Part shown: piece after piece, positions 19,056 through 27,041 of the stretch
Position numbering within the stretch: position 1 is the stretch's first letter
Layout of the letters: the number at the start of each line of letters is the position of its first letter
Source: Hydrogenobacter hydrogenophilus
GTDB lineage: Bacteria > Aquificota > Aquificia > Aquificales > Aquificaceae
Assembly (NCBI RefSeq): GCF_900215655.1
Contig: NZ_OBEN01000006.1
Location: 1 to 64,000 of the forward strand
DNA length: 64,000 nucleotides
Direction: 5' to 3'
Program-made: the position numbers and the translations under genes
The notes under the pieces: model-generated
What the model was told of the DNA's origin: nothing
The model's database searches: none
The model's input: only the letters and a program-made list of their open reading frames with translations

Positions 19056-19480
19056 AGGACGCAGAGATAATAAAAGAGCTTTTGAAAAGAAACAAAATAA
19101 AAAGGGAGGATGTGGAGTTATTCCTTAAAGAAAGATATAAAAACGAAAGCATCTTACTTTTTTTGGTAAGAAAGGGTATTCTTTCAGAAGCAGAAGCTCT
19201 TGAGTTATCTCAGGAACTTCTCATGTCTGATGAAGACTCTAAAGACTTAATGCTCGATGAAGGGGTGCTTTTAGAAGACAGATACCTCCTTTACAGAGTA
19301 AAAGACAGCACCTACGCCATACCTTACTCACACATAAGAACTATGGAGTTGAAAGGCAAAAGTGTCATACTTTACACGGGAGGCATAGAAAGGATTACTA
19401 TACAGCTCAAAGATGAAGAGAGCGCAAAAAGGCTTTTTGAGGAGATACTTTTGGGTATAGAAAGACTTTACATAAGGTAG
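19052..19480 (+). CDS. Conserved hypothetical protein
   Basis: 142 residues, not recognised. The first ~75 residues are charged and helical, with LVRKGILSEAEALELSQE resembling the N-terminal domain found in type II secretion/pilus ATPases; the second half looks like an alpha/beta domain. There are no membrane segments or Cys motifs. It is coupled to the methyltransferase by an ATGA overlap and overlaps the convergent moaD-like gene by 13 bp. Confidence 0.7.
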   Translation: MKDAEIIKELLKRNKIKREDVELFLKERYKNESILLFLVRKGILSEAEALELSQELLMSDEDSKDLMLDEGVLLEDRYLLYRVKDSTYAIPYSHIRTMELKGKSVILYTGGIERITIQLKDEESAKRLFEEILLGIERLYIR

Positions 19481-19752
19481 CCACCCGCTATGGCAGGCAC
19501 TATGGACAGCACATCACCGTCCTTTAGCTCACTGTCTATACCCTTTAAAAATCTTATATCCTCATCATTGAGATAGAGGTTTACAAACCTTCTTAGTTCG
19601 CCATTTTCATCTACGAGCCTCTCTTTAAAACCCGGAAACATCTCTTCCAGTTTTTCTATGGCATCTCTTACGGTTTTTGCATCTACCTGCACCTCTCCTT
19701 GTCCGTTTGCCAATCTTCTCAAAGGTGTAGGTATTCTCACCACTACTGCCAT
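19468..19752 (-). CDS. MoaD/ThiS-family ubiquitin-like sulfur carrier with C-terminal extension
   Basis: 94 residues with a beta-grasp pattern and the C-terminal motif DGDVLSIVPAIAGGYLM. MoaD, ThiS and CysO-type carriers normally end in Gly-Gly, which is activated by an E1-like enzyme. Here Gly90-Gly91 is followed by Tyr-Leu-Met, so the reactive end would be masked until processed. Pathway (molybdopterin, cysteine or other sulfur transfer) cannot be fixed. It may be co-transcribed with the two minus-strand genes upstream. Confidence 0.8.
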   Translation of the reverse strand: MAVVVRIPTPLRRLANGQGEVQVDAKTVRDAIEKLEEMFPGFKERLVDENGELRRFVNLYLNDEDIRFLKGIDSELKDGDVLSIVPAIAGGYLM

Positions 19753-19755
19753 CTT

Positions 19756-20073
19756 TTACCTCCGTTCCGCTGTGTTTGTAATATTAGTATACTCCAATTC
19801 AAAGGTGTAAGGTGTCTTCTTTGGGTATTTTTCCGCTTCTTGAAAGAACTCCTTTGCCTGACTTTCCTGGCCCAAAGCGGTATTTACAAGCCCCAGCAGA
19901 AAATACTTTTCGTAGGAATCTTCCGAAAGCATGAGCCATTTGGTAGACTCAAGATACTTAAACTCAAGTATGTATCTAAGAGCAATAGAAAAGGCATCCC
20001 TCTTGTCTACAAAATCGCTTTTCTTTAGCTTTATCCCTTCCTTGTAAATGGCTATTCTGAACTTGACACGCAT
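19756..20073 (-). CDS. Small hypothetical protein, TPR-like
   Basis: 105 residues. The central part (YFLLGLVNTALGQESQAKEFFQEAEKYP) reads like one and a half tetratricopeptide repeats; the rest is unrecognised. Its start overlaps the end of the 4Fe-4S protein gene by 22 bp, and its stop is 3 bp from the moaD-like gene, indicating one operon. No function can be assigned. Confidence 0.65.
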   Translation of the reverse strand: MRVKFRIAIYKEGIKLKKSDFVDKRDAFSIALRYILEFKYLESTKWLMLSEDSYEKYFLLGLVNTALGQESQAKEFFQEAEKYPKKTPYTFELEYTNITNTAERR

Positions 20074-20603
20074 GCTGGCTCAGACTCTTTCCAAATAAAG
20101 AGTTTTAAAAGAGATTCTGAGTTTATCCTGTTGGCTATATGCCGTTCCTTAGGCATCTGATCCACTTGGACAAAATACAGACAGTTAGTTACGCATTTGG
20201 AAACGCAGGAAGGAAGCAATCCTTTGTCTATTCTTTTATAACAGTAATCGCACTTTTCTACCTTCATGGTGTTTGGATTGAAAGTTATAGCTCCGTAAGG
20301 ACAGGCTATTATGCACGCCTTACAACCAATGCAGAGTGTCTCTTGCACATACACTACCCCATCGTGTCTTTTTCTCATGGCTGATGTGGGACAGGCAAAA
20401 ACACAAGGTGCAGGATCACAGTGATAGCAGTTCATGGGAAGGAAAAAAGCATCTGCAGTCTCACCGAGCCCTTCTACTCTGAATACTTTCATAGGTCTTA
20501 TGTTAAGACTCTCCAGTCCTTTCTCCTGTTTGCAGGCTACCTCACAAGACAAGCAACCTATACACCTATCTAAATCTATAATCATTACCGGCTTTTTACC
20601 CAT
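20052..20603 (-). CDS. 4Fe-4S ferredoxin-type electron-transfer subunit (DmsB/HycB-like)
   Basis: 183 residues with four cysteine clusters: CIGCLSCEVAC near residue 16, CYHCDPAPCVFAC near 60, CIGCKACIIAC near 92 and CDYCYKR followed by CVSKCVTNC. This is the arrangement of the electron-transfer subunits of molybdopterin oxidoreductases and hydrogenases. No catalytic or membrane-anchor partner lies nearby, so its redox partner is unknown. A TATAAT lies 11 nt before the ATG and an FNR/CRP-type palindrome lies further upstream. Confidence 0.88.
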   Translation of the reverse strand: MGKKPVMIIDLDRCIGCLSCEVACKQEKGLESLNIRPMKVFRVEGLGETADAFFLPMNCYHCDPAPCVFACPTSAMRKRHDGVVYVQETLCIGCKACIIACPYGAITFNPNTMKVEKCDYCYKRIDKGLLPSCVSKCVTNCLYFVQVDQMPKERHIANRINSESLLKLFIWKESEPACVSSSE

Positions 20604-20614
20604 AACTTGAATAA

Positions 20615-20620
20615 ATTATA
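20615..20620 (-). promoter_or_regulatory. -10 box TATAAT of the 4Fe-4S protein gene
   Basis: A perfect TATAAT on the minus strand ends 11 nt before the ATG. The predicted start site is near 20608, giving a leader of only a few nucleotides. Confidence 0.55.
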
Positions 20621-20639
20621 CGCCCAGCCAAGAAATTAA

Positions 20640-20999
20640 AGCTAAAACCAACAACACACTTTATGATCTATATCATAAGCAATTTCTCTCTCTAAGGGTT
20701 AAAATAAAAAAAAGGATTGAGGGGTTTTATAAGCCCCTTGTCATCTTGACAGTTGAATAAGGACTGTGTTTGTAAGATAAGAGGGGTGATATGGCTTTAA
20801 TACCTTCATCAAAACATTTTGGTGTTTTGATGTTTTGATGAGGCATTTCTGGAATAATTGAGTTTCAATAGTTAGAAATGGCAATTTTTCAGCCTCTTTT
20901 TGGGAACTGAAGATTTCCGAAAATTAACTTCATTTGAAGAGGGTACCCCTTTTAGCAAAGTGTTGATGTACAATGTTTTTCTTGAATATCCCTTTTGGG
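20640..20999 (+). other. Gene-free AT-rich region, probable CRISPR leader
   Basis: About 360 bp with no credible gene, lying before the first CRISPR repeat. It has a 10-11 bp inverted repeat (TCATCAAAACA at 20806-20816; TGTTTTGATGA at 20831-20841, with an alternative partner at 20823-20832) and an AGGGG/CCCCT hairpin near 20720-20740. Repeat decay is at the far end of the array, so this AT-rich side is the likely leader. A TACAAT at 20969-20974 is a possible but unsupported -10 box. Confidence 0.6.
20661..20678. promoter_or_regulatory. FNR/CRP-family operator-like palindrome
   Basis: TTATGAT and ATCATAA form a perfect 7-bp inverted repeat around CTAT, giving the core TGAT-N4-ATCA of CRP/FNR-family sites. 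Its centre is about 61.5 bp upstream of the start site predicted from the TATAAT at 20615-20620, the classic position for class I activation. Confidence 0.55.
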
Positions 21000-21775
21000 G
21001 TTTCTAATGTACCGTGTGGAGTTGAAAGAAATATTCTCTTAATTTTTTATACAGCAGTATATAAGTGTTTCTAATGTACCGTGTGGAGTTGAAAGGATCC
21101 TGCACTATCTTGGGAAGCTCCTTGAGCGTTATGTTTCTAATGTACCGTGTGGAGTTGAAAGTTCTTGATGAGAAAGTATCCCAATAGCCCTGCGGTATGT
21201 TTCTAATGTACCGTGTGGAGTTGAAAGAAAAACAACCAGACATAAAAGAGCTTCTGGCTCAGGGTTTCTAATGTACCGTGTGGAGTTGAAAGTTTCTTTT
21301 CCACCTCTTTTTTGATCGCTTCTATGAGACGTTTCTAATGTACCGTGTGGAGTTGAAAGCGGGAATTAGCACTTCCAGATATCTTAGTGTTGCCTAATAT
21401 GATTCCCAGTGTTTCTAATGTACCGTGTGGAGTTGAAAGAGTGATGAGATAGTCCTTGCTTTCAAAGTATCCATCTTTGTTTCTAATGTACCGTGTGGAG
21501 TTGAAAGGTTCAAGAAGTCCCTCAAGAAGCTTTTTCCTTGCGGAGTTTCTAATGTACCGTGTGGAGTTGAAAGAAGGACTTGCCACACTTTCTAAGACTT
21601 GCAAGGGATTGTTTCTAATCTACCGTGTGGAGTTGAAAGTCTTCTTCAACGAGAATTCTATTCTCGTGAGCAAACAAGTTTCTAATGTACCGTGTGGAAT
21701 TGAAAGTTTAATATCCTTATTGCTTGGTTCTTCCCAGTCAAAAACAGTTTCTAATGTACCGTGTGGAATTGAAAG
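21000..21775 (+). CRISPR. CRISPR array, 12 repeats of 29 bp and 11 spacers
   Basis: The 29-bp repeat begins GTTTCTAATG, continues TACCGTGTG and ends GAGTTGAAAG. Repeats start at 21000, 21067, 21133, 21199, 21264, 21331, 21411, 21479, 21545, 21611, 21678 and 21747. Spacers are 36-40 bp except the sixth (21360-21410), which is 51 bp. Repeats 1-9 are identical; repeat 10 has one G-to-C change and repeats 11 and 12 share a G-to-A change near the 3' end. The decay is therefore on the right, so the leader is on the left and transcription runs left to right. No cas genes are in the window. Confidence 0.97.
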
Positions 21776-21792
21776 GTATTAAATTTAATGCT

Positions 21793-23535
21793 ATGAGTAA
21801 GAATAAAGAGATAGCACGGATTTTTGAAAAGATGGCTGATATTCTTGAATTTCTTGGTGATAATCCCTATAGGATAGCTACATACAGACGGGTTGCTAAC
21901 ATTCTTTCGGAGCTTAATGTAGATGTTGAGGAACTTGTAAAAAGCGGAAAGATATACAACATACCCGGCATAGGACAGTCAAGCGTAGAAAAGATACTGG
22001 AATATCTCAAAAAGGGAAAAATATCTAAATACGAAGAGTTAAAGGCTAAAGTACCAGAAGACCTTCTTGAACTTATGGATGTTCCAAACATAGGACCGAA
22101 GACTCTAAGGTTAGCTTACGAAAAGCTTGGGATAAGAAGTAAAGATGACTTTTTAAGAGCGGTGCGTAGTGGTATGTTAGCTACGCTACCAGGTTTTGGT
22201 GAGAAGAAGCTTCAGAACATAATGAGAGGTATAGAGTTGTGGGAAAAAAGTAAAGAAAGAATGACCTTAATAGAAGCCTTTGAGATAGGTCAGGAATATC
22301 TTGACTACATGAAGCATCTAGAAAATCTTATAGAAAAAATCGAGCTTGCTGGAAGTCTGAGAAGAAGAAAAGAAACAGTTGGGGATATAGACATACTCGT
22401 GTCTGCACCACGCCAAAATTGGGTCAAAATACACGAACATTTTGTAAGCTTTAATGGTGTTAAGGATGTGCTTTTAAAAGGGGAAACCAAGTCAAGCGTG
22501 GTGTTAGAAAATGCAAGGCAAGTAGATTTGAGAACTGTTGAACCCCATCAGTGGGGGGCTGCACTCCAGTACTTTACTGGTTCAAAAGAACACAACATAA
22601 GGGTTAGAGACATAGCTAAAGCAAAAGGCCTGAAACTCAGCGAGTATGGAGTGTTCAAAGCGGATACAGACCAATGGATAGGAGGAAGTAGCGAAGAGGA
22701 AGTTTACGCACTACTGGGTATGCAAACACCACCTCCCGAAATAAGGGAAAACGCAGGAGAGATAGAATTAGCTCTTGAAGGAAAATTACCTAAACTCGTA
22801 TCCTTTCAAGATATAAAAGGAGACTTTCACATACACACTAACTGGAGCGATGGTATAGGAACTTTAGAGGAAATGATTGAAACTGCTTACCGAATGGGTT
22901 ATGAGTATGTGGTTGTAGGTGATCACTCCCTCTCTTCAAGGGTAGCAAAAGGACTCGATGTGGAAAGATACAGACAGCAGTGGAAAGAGATAGATAGGCT
23001 GCAGAAAGAATACTCTTCTAAGGGTTTTTACATTCTCAAAGGTTGTGAGGTGGACATACTTCCTGACGGAAGCCTTGACCTTCCTGATAGTGTACTTGCA
23101 GAGTTTGATTTTGTAGTAGCATCTATACACACAAGGTTTTCTCAGGATAACACCTACAGGATATTAAAAGCTATAGAGAATCCTTATGTGAATCTCATAG
23201 GGCATCCAACTGGTAAGTCTTACGGTTCAAGGCAGGGCTACCCTTTGGACATGGAAAAGATTATAAAGCTTGCAAGGGATACCGGCACTGCACTGGAGCT
23301 AAACACATTCAGAGCAGACCTCTCACCTGAACATGTGCGCATGTGTATGGCAGAAGGCGTCTATATAGCCATAGTAACAGATGCACACGCACCAGCTCAC
23401 CTAAAATACATGCATTTAGGTGTAGGGTTGGCAAGGAGAGGGTGGGCACTGCCAGAGCTCGTCCTTAACACTAAGGACATAAAAGGTGTTAAGGAATTTG
23501 TGCTCAAAAAGAGAAAGCTGTTAGCTGTTGTCTAA
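21793..23535 (+). CDS. polX: DNA polymerase/3'-5' exonuclease PolX (Pol X plus PHP domain)
   Basis: 580 residues, normal for bacterial PolX, a gap-filling repair polymerase. Helix-hairpin-helix motifs occur at IYNIPGIGQSSVEKI and LMDVPNIGPKTL, and the palm has GSLRRRKETVGDIDILV near residue 195. The C-terminal PHP exonuclease domain shows DFHIHTNWSDG, VVGDHS, LIGHPTG and TDAHAP metal ligands. The ATG at 21793 starts the domain; a longer frame from 21724 would translate a CRISPR repeat. The start is 17 bp after the last repeat and has no ribosome-binding site. Confidence 0.94.
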   Translation: MSKNKEIARIFEKMADILEFLGDNPYRIATYRRVANILSELNVDVEELVKSGKIYNIPGIGQSSVEKILEYLKKGKISKYEELKAKVPEDLLELMDVPNIGPKTLRLAYEKLGIRSKDDFLRAVRSGMLATLPGFGEKKLQNIMRGIELWEKSKERMTLIEAFEIGQEYLDYMKHLENLIEKIELAGSLRRRKETVGDIDILVSAPRQNWVKIHEHFVSFNGVKDVLLKGETKSSVVLENARQVDLRTVEPHQWGAALQYFTGSKEHNIRVRDIAKAKGLKLSEYGVFKADTDQWIGGSSEEEVYALLGMQTPPPEIRENAGEIELALEGKLPKLVSFQDIKGDFHIHTNWSDGIGTLEEMIETAYRMGYEYVVVGDHSLSSRVAKGLDVERYRQQWKEIDRLQKEYSSKGFYILKGCEVDILPDGSLDLPDSVLAEFDFVVASIHTRFSQDNTYRILKAIENPYVNLIGHPTGKSYGSRQGYPLDMEKIIKLARDTGTALELNTFRADLSPEHVRMCMAEGVYIAIVTDAHAPAHLKYMHLGVGLARRGWALPELVLNTKDIKGVKEFVLKKRKLLAVV

Positions 23536-23538
23536 AAG

Positions 23539-24888
23539 ATGAGAGAAGAACTGCTTAGGTCTTTACCTCAAGTATCAAAACTGATAGAGCATTATAAAGA
23601 TAGATATCCTGAAGTCTATGTCAAACAAGCGGTAAAAGATACTCTTGATCAAATACGTAAGGAAATAAAAGAGGGAAAAAGAAGTACGCTAACAGACCTT
23701 TATGAATTTTTAGAAGAAAGTGTACGCAAAAAGGCTCAGACTAAGCTAAGGAGGGTTATAAACGCAACAGGCGTGGTTATAAATACAAACTTGGGAAGAT
23801 CTCCTTTAGCTGAAGAAGTGGCTGAGTTTGTAAGCTACATAGCAAAAGGTTATTCCAACCTGGAGTATGACCTTGATGAGGGCAGAAGGGGTTCAAGGTA
23901 TAAGCTTGTGGAGGAATACCTTATACAACTAACTGGCTGTGAATCTGCCTTTGTGGTAAATAATAACGCAAGCGCAGTTTTCTTAGTGCTCAACACACAT
24001 GCCAGTGGTAAAGAGGTAATAGTGTCAAGGGGGGAGCTGGTAGAGATAGGCGGAAGCTTTCGCATACCTGACATAATGAGAGCAAGCGGTGCAAGGCTGA
24101 TAGAAGTAGGAACTACTAACAAAACACGATTGAAAGACTACGAAATAGCTATAACGGAAAACACCGCTCTTATTATGAAAGTACACAGAAGCAACTTTTA
24201 TATGGAAGGTTTTGTGGAAGATGTGAAAGTGGAAGATCTTTTAAAGCTATCCTTACCCGTTTATTACGATACAGGAAGTGGACTTCTTTTGGATCTGAAG
24301 ACCTTAGGAATAAACTCAGAAGAGCCAGACCTAAAAAGCTGTGTGGAAAAAGGCATACACCTAATATCCGCAAGCGGAGATAAACTTTTAGGAGGTCCCC
24401 AAGCTGGCATCATCTTAGGCAAGAAGCATCTTGTAGAACCCATAAAGAGAAATCCCCTAAGCAGAATAGTCAGGATAGATAAAATGACGCTGGCGGGACT
24501 TGAGATGACCTTAAGACTCTATATGGAAGAGAGGTGGCAGGAAATCCCCATCTTGAGAATGTTATCTTACAAACCATCTTATCTAAGAAGGCGCGCCAAA
24601 AAGCTCTATAACTTGATAAAAGAAAAAGTTCCTGAGCTGGAACTTGGGATCGTCAAAGACACATCTAAGTGTGGTGGAGGCTCCCTTCCAGAGCTAACCT
24701 TACAAACTTACTGCGTATCTATAAAACACGAAAAACTTTCTGCTCAAGAACTTTCAAGAAGACTTAGAAACCTTGACACACCCCTCATAGGCAGGATAAA
24801 GGAAAACACTTTGCTTCTTGATGTGAGAACCATACTGGACGAGGAACTAAAGCTCATACCTGACATTATCAGGAAAGCTCTGCTTTAG
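23539..24888 (+). CDS. selA: L-seryl-tRNA(Sec) selenium transferase
   Basis: 449 residues. SelA is a PLP enzyme that converts seryl-tRNA(Sec) to selenocysteyl-tRNA(Sec). RRVINATGVVINTNLGRSPL near residue 76, GCESAFVVNNNASAV near residue 135 and the PLP-lysine motif SASGDKLLGGPQAGII near residue 285 are all present. It starts 3 bp after polX and is probably co-transcribed. selB, selD and tRNA-Sec are not in the window. It overlaps engB tail to tail by 20 bp. Confidence 0.94.
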   Translation: MREELLRSLPQVSKLIEHYKDRYPEVYVKQAVKDTLDQIRKEIKEGKRSTLTDLYEFLEESVRKKAQTKLRRVINATGVVINTNLGRSPLAEEVAEFVSYIAKGYSNLEYDLDEGRRGSRYKLVEEYLIQLTGCESAFVVNNNASAVFLVLNTHASGKEVIVSRGELVEIGGSFRIPDIMRASGARLIEVGTTNKTRLKDYEIAITENTALIMKVHRSNFYMEGFVEDVKVEDLLKLSLPVYYDTGSGLLLDLKTLGINSEEPDLKSCVEKGIHLISASGDKLLGGPQAGIILGKKHLVEPIKRNPLSRIVRIDKMTLAGLEMTLRLYMEERWQEIPILRMLSYKPSYLRRRAKKLYNLIKEKVPELELGIVKDTSKCGGGSLPELTLQTYCVSIKHEKLSAQELSRRLRNLDTPLIGRIKENTLLLDVRTILDEELKLIPDIIRKALL

Positions 24889-25435
24889 CTTCCATAATCA
24901 CCTTTAGAAGTTCCTTTTTACCTCTGCCTTCTTTGGCTGATGTAATTATAACTTTTTGCACACCAATTCTTTTTAGCTCTTTCAGACTTTTTGAGAGCTC
25001 CCTTTGATCTGCTTTGTCGCTTTTTGTAAGCACCGCTAAGTGATTTATTCCTTTGTGCCTCAACCACTCTATCATTAATCTGTCAAGCTCCGTAGGTCCC
25101 ACTTTGCTGTCTATTAGCACGAACACACACTTTATATTATTTTTTCTTTCTGTGAAATACCTTTCCATAAGCTCTTTCCAACTTTCTCTTTCTTCTTTTG
25201 AAACTTTTGCAAAACCGTATCCCGGCACATCAACGAGCTTTATGTAGTCTTCTAATAGAAAAACATTTATAGCCCTTGTTCTACCTGGCTCTTTGCCCAC
25301 TTTTGCGATGGGTTTTCCCACCAGCATGTTTATGAGGGAGGACTTGCCCACATTGGATCTTCCTACAAATACCACCTCCTTTATGTTATCTTGTGGAAGA
25401 TCTTTAACGTAAGAGCCTAAAAACTCAACTTTCAT
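24869..25435 (-). CDS. engB: Ribosome biogenesis GTPase YsxC/EngB
   Basis: 188 residues, the compact size of EngB, a GTPase needed for large-subunit assembly. GTPase motifs are G1 GRSNVGKSSLIN near residue 25, G3 VDVPGYGFAKV near residue 70 and G4 LTKSDKAD near residue 137. Its ATG overlaps the folC stop by 4 bp, so it is translated with folC. Confidence 0.94.
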   Translation of the reverse strand: MKVEFLGSYVKDLPQDNIKEVVFVGRSNVGKSSLINMLVGKPIAKVGKEPGRTRAINVFLLEDYIKLVDVPGYGFAKVSKEERESWKELMERYFTERKNNIKCVFVLIDSKVGPTELDRLMIEWLRHKGINHLAVLTKSDKADQRELSKSLKELKRIGVQKVIITSAKEGRGKKELLKVIMEAKAELS

Positions 25436-26661
25436 AGTTTCCTCGCATTTTCTAAAGCGGATTTTACTTCCCCCACCAAGTAAAGGGAGCCTATCACAAG
25501 AAGGTCCTCCTCTATGTAAGGCACCTCTTCAGAAGAGGAAAGAGACACAACTTCTTTGAAGCCTACCTCTTTTGCGTGCTTTTCAAGATGCTCAAGCTTT
25601 TCTCCTCTGTGGTGTTTAATTTGAACCAGATATATGCGTTCAGAAAGCTCCCTGAGAAAGGACATACTCTCTTGCCACTCTTTTTCCCTCAAACCCGTAA
25701 ATACAGGGGTTATACTGCCTATATACTTCTTTACCTCTCTAACAACCTTCTTTATGCTATCTGTGTTGTGCGCACCGTCAAGGATAAGGAGTGGGTCATC
25801 TCTCACTATCTCCATTCTTCCTTCCCAATAGGTATTCTTTAAAGCCTCTTTTAGTGTGTCGGTATTGAGCCTTATAAGACTGCCTGCGGCGGTTATGGCT
25901 AAACTGGCGTTTCCTATCTGCCATCTACCCCACAGTCCCAAAGGTGCCTCTCTAATGCGCAGTTCTTCCCACACATACTCCTCAAGGACCGTTTTTTCTC
26001 TGCTTACTCTTCCGTAAGAGAAAAAGTCCAAGCCTCCTACTATTAGATCCCTGTGATCGCACATTTCCAAAGCTTTAGTATACAGAGGAAACTTCATGCT
26101 TCCAAGGATTAGAGAAACACCCTTTCTGTAAATGCCGAGCTTTTCTATAGCCCTGCTTTCCACATCTGCACCTAGCCATTTGGTGTGATCCCGTTCCACA
26201 TTGGTGATTATACACACAGAGGGATTGCACACCTTTGTTGCATCCCACCTTCCCCCCATGCCTACTTCAAAAACCGCTACATCTACCCTTTCGTCTTTAA
26301 AGTATTCAAGGGCTATCAAAGTACAGGCTTCAAAGTAAGTAAGCTCAAATCTTTCAAATACGCTTTTTAATTCTTTTACATAATACTCCAATTTTGTAGA
26401 AGGCATTTTTTGACCGTTTATTCTCCATCTTTCCTCTTCTTCCACTAAGTGTGGAGATACAAACCAGCCCGTTTTGTATCCGTGATGCCTGAGTATGCTT
26501 TCTAAGAAGGCACATGTAGAACCTTTACCGTTAGTCCCTCCTACCTGAAAGGATACATAAGGCAGACTCTCTAACCCAAGAAACTTCACTGCTTTTTGGA
26601 TGCGATCAAGAGTAGGAACTATACGATAATCCCTACCTCTGTAAAGGTCATACAGAAGCAT
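25432..26661 (-). CDS. folC: Folylpolyglutamate / dihydrofolate synthase
   Basis: 409 residues from the ATG at 26661 (MLLYDLYRGRDY). The Mur-ligase type P-loop is VGGTNGKGSTCAFLES near residue 42, with FEVGMGGRWDATKVCNP near residue 130 and ILDGAHNTDS near residue 295. It adds glutamate to folate or dihydropteroate. A frame starting at 26706 would translate the csp terminator hairpin and is rejected. There is no ribosome-binding site; a TATATT lies 8 nt before the ATG. It is coupled to engB. Confidence 0.92.
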   Translation of the reverse strand: MLLYDLYRGRDYRIVPTLDRIQKAVKFLGLESLPYVSFQVGGTNGKGSTCAFLESILRHHGYKTGWFVSPHLVEEEERWRINGQKMPSTKLEYYVKELKSVFERFELTYFEACTLIALEYFKDERVDVAVFEVGMGGRWDATKVCNPSVCIITNVERDHTKWLGADVESRAIEKLGIYRKGVSLILGSMKFPLYTKALEMCDHRDLIVGGLDFFSYGRVSREKTVLEEYVWEELRIREAPLGLWGRWQIGNASLAITAAGSLIRLNTDTLKEALKNTYWEGRMEIVRDDPLLILDGAHNTDSIKKVVREVKKYIGSITPVFTGLREKEWQESMSFLRELSERIYLVQIKHHRGEKLEHLEKHAKEVGFKEVVSLSSSEEVPYIEEDLLVIGSLYLVGEVKSALENARKL

Positions 26662-26669
26662 AAAGAAAT

Positions 26670-26675
26670 AATATA
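26670..26675 (-). promoter_or_regulatory. -10 box TATATT of folC (predicted leaderless)
   Basis: TATATT on the minus strand ends 8 nt before the folC ATG. It lies in the T-rich tail just after the csp terminator hairpin, so terminator and next promoter share the same bases. Confidence 0.45.
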
Positions 26676-26677
26676 AG

Positions 26678-26694
26678 CCCCCCAAAAAGGGGGA
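26678..26694 (-). terminator. Intrinsic-type terminator after csp
   Basis: Minus strand: five C, a T5 loop and five G form a stable hairpin just after the csp stop codon, followed by a modestly T-rich tail (CTTATATTATTTC). Confidence 0.55.
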
Positions 26695-26702
26695 GCATGG
26701 GA

Positions 26703-26912
26703 TCAACTTAGAAGTCTTACATTCTTTGCTCTTGGTCCTTTACTGTCCTCCTCTATTTCAAACTCTACTCTCTGCCCTTGTTCTAAGGTTTTGAAACCCC
26801 TCTGTTGTATGGCAGAAAAATGGACAAAAACGTCCCCTTGGTTATCATCACGGGTTATGAAACCATAACCCTTCTCCTTACTAAACCACTTTACAGTACC
26901 TTTGAGTGCCAT
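26703..26912 (-). CDS. csp: Cold-shock domain protein
   Basis: 69 residues, one S1-like cold-shock domain. RNP1 is [10 protein letters not shown] near residue 14 and RNP2 is VFVHFSAIQ near residue 28. It binds single-stranded RNA/DNA and is likely an RNA chaperone. AAGGAGG lies upstream of the ATG, and the predicted promoter at 27006-27034 implies an ~87-nt leader, long for this genome. It is divergent from the tat operon. Confidence 0.95.
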   Translation of the reverse strand: MALKGTVKWFSKEKGYGFITRDDNQGDVFVHFSAIQQRGFKTLEQGQRVEFEIEEDSKGPRAKNVRLLS

Positions 26913-27005
26913 GGAACTAAAAACCTCCTTAAAACTAAATTTACGGAGCTTAAAGTAGCGAAGGTAAGGCGCCCTCCCTTACGCGTACCTAAACTCCTAC
27001 ATATA

Positions 27006-27034
27006 ATGATAATTCTTAGGCTTGTTTTTGTCAA
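27006..27034 (-). promoter_or_regulatory. Promoter of csp (TTGACA / TATCAT, 17-bp spacer)
   Basis: On the minus strand TTGACA (27029-27034) is separated by 17 bp from TATCAT (27006-27011). The -35 and spacer lie inside the palindrome at 27015-27041. Confidence 0.6.
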
Positions 27035-27041
27035 GCCTAAG
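27015..27041. promoter_or_regulatory. 10-bp perfect inverted repeat between divergent csp and tat promoters
   Basis: CTTAGGCTTG and CAAGCCTAAG flank a 7-nt centre. The repeat overlaps the csp -35 on one strand and lies between the -35 and -10 of the tat promoter on the other, as a shared operator would. It is not at the 3' end of any gene, so a terminator role is unlikely. Confidence 0.6.

Noticed and set aside
21004-21782. Open frames on both strands inside the CRISPR array
   Set aside because: They are the repeat translated over and over (MYRVELK on plus, a short NSTRYIRN-type peptide on minus); no independent coding signal.
21724-21792. N-terminal extension of PolX starting inside the last spacer
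   Set aside because: It would translate a spacer and a CRISPR repeat; the PolX domain begins at the ATG at 21793.
26662-26706. Upstream start for folC at 26706
   Set aside because: The extra codons are the csp terminator hairpin.
27015-27041. Palindrome between csp and tat read as a terminator
   Set aside because: Both neighbouring genes are transcribed away from it, so there is no upstream gene to terminate, and it overlaps promoter elements.
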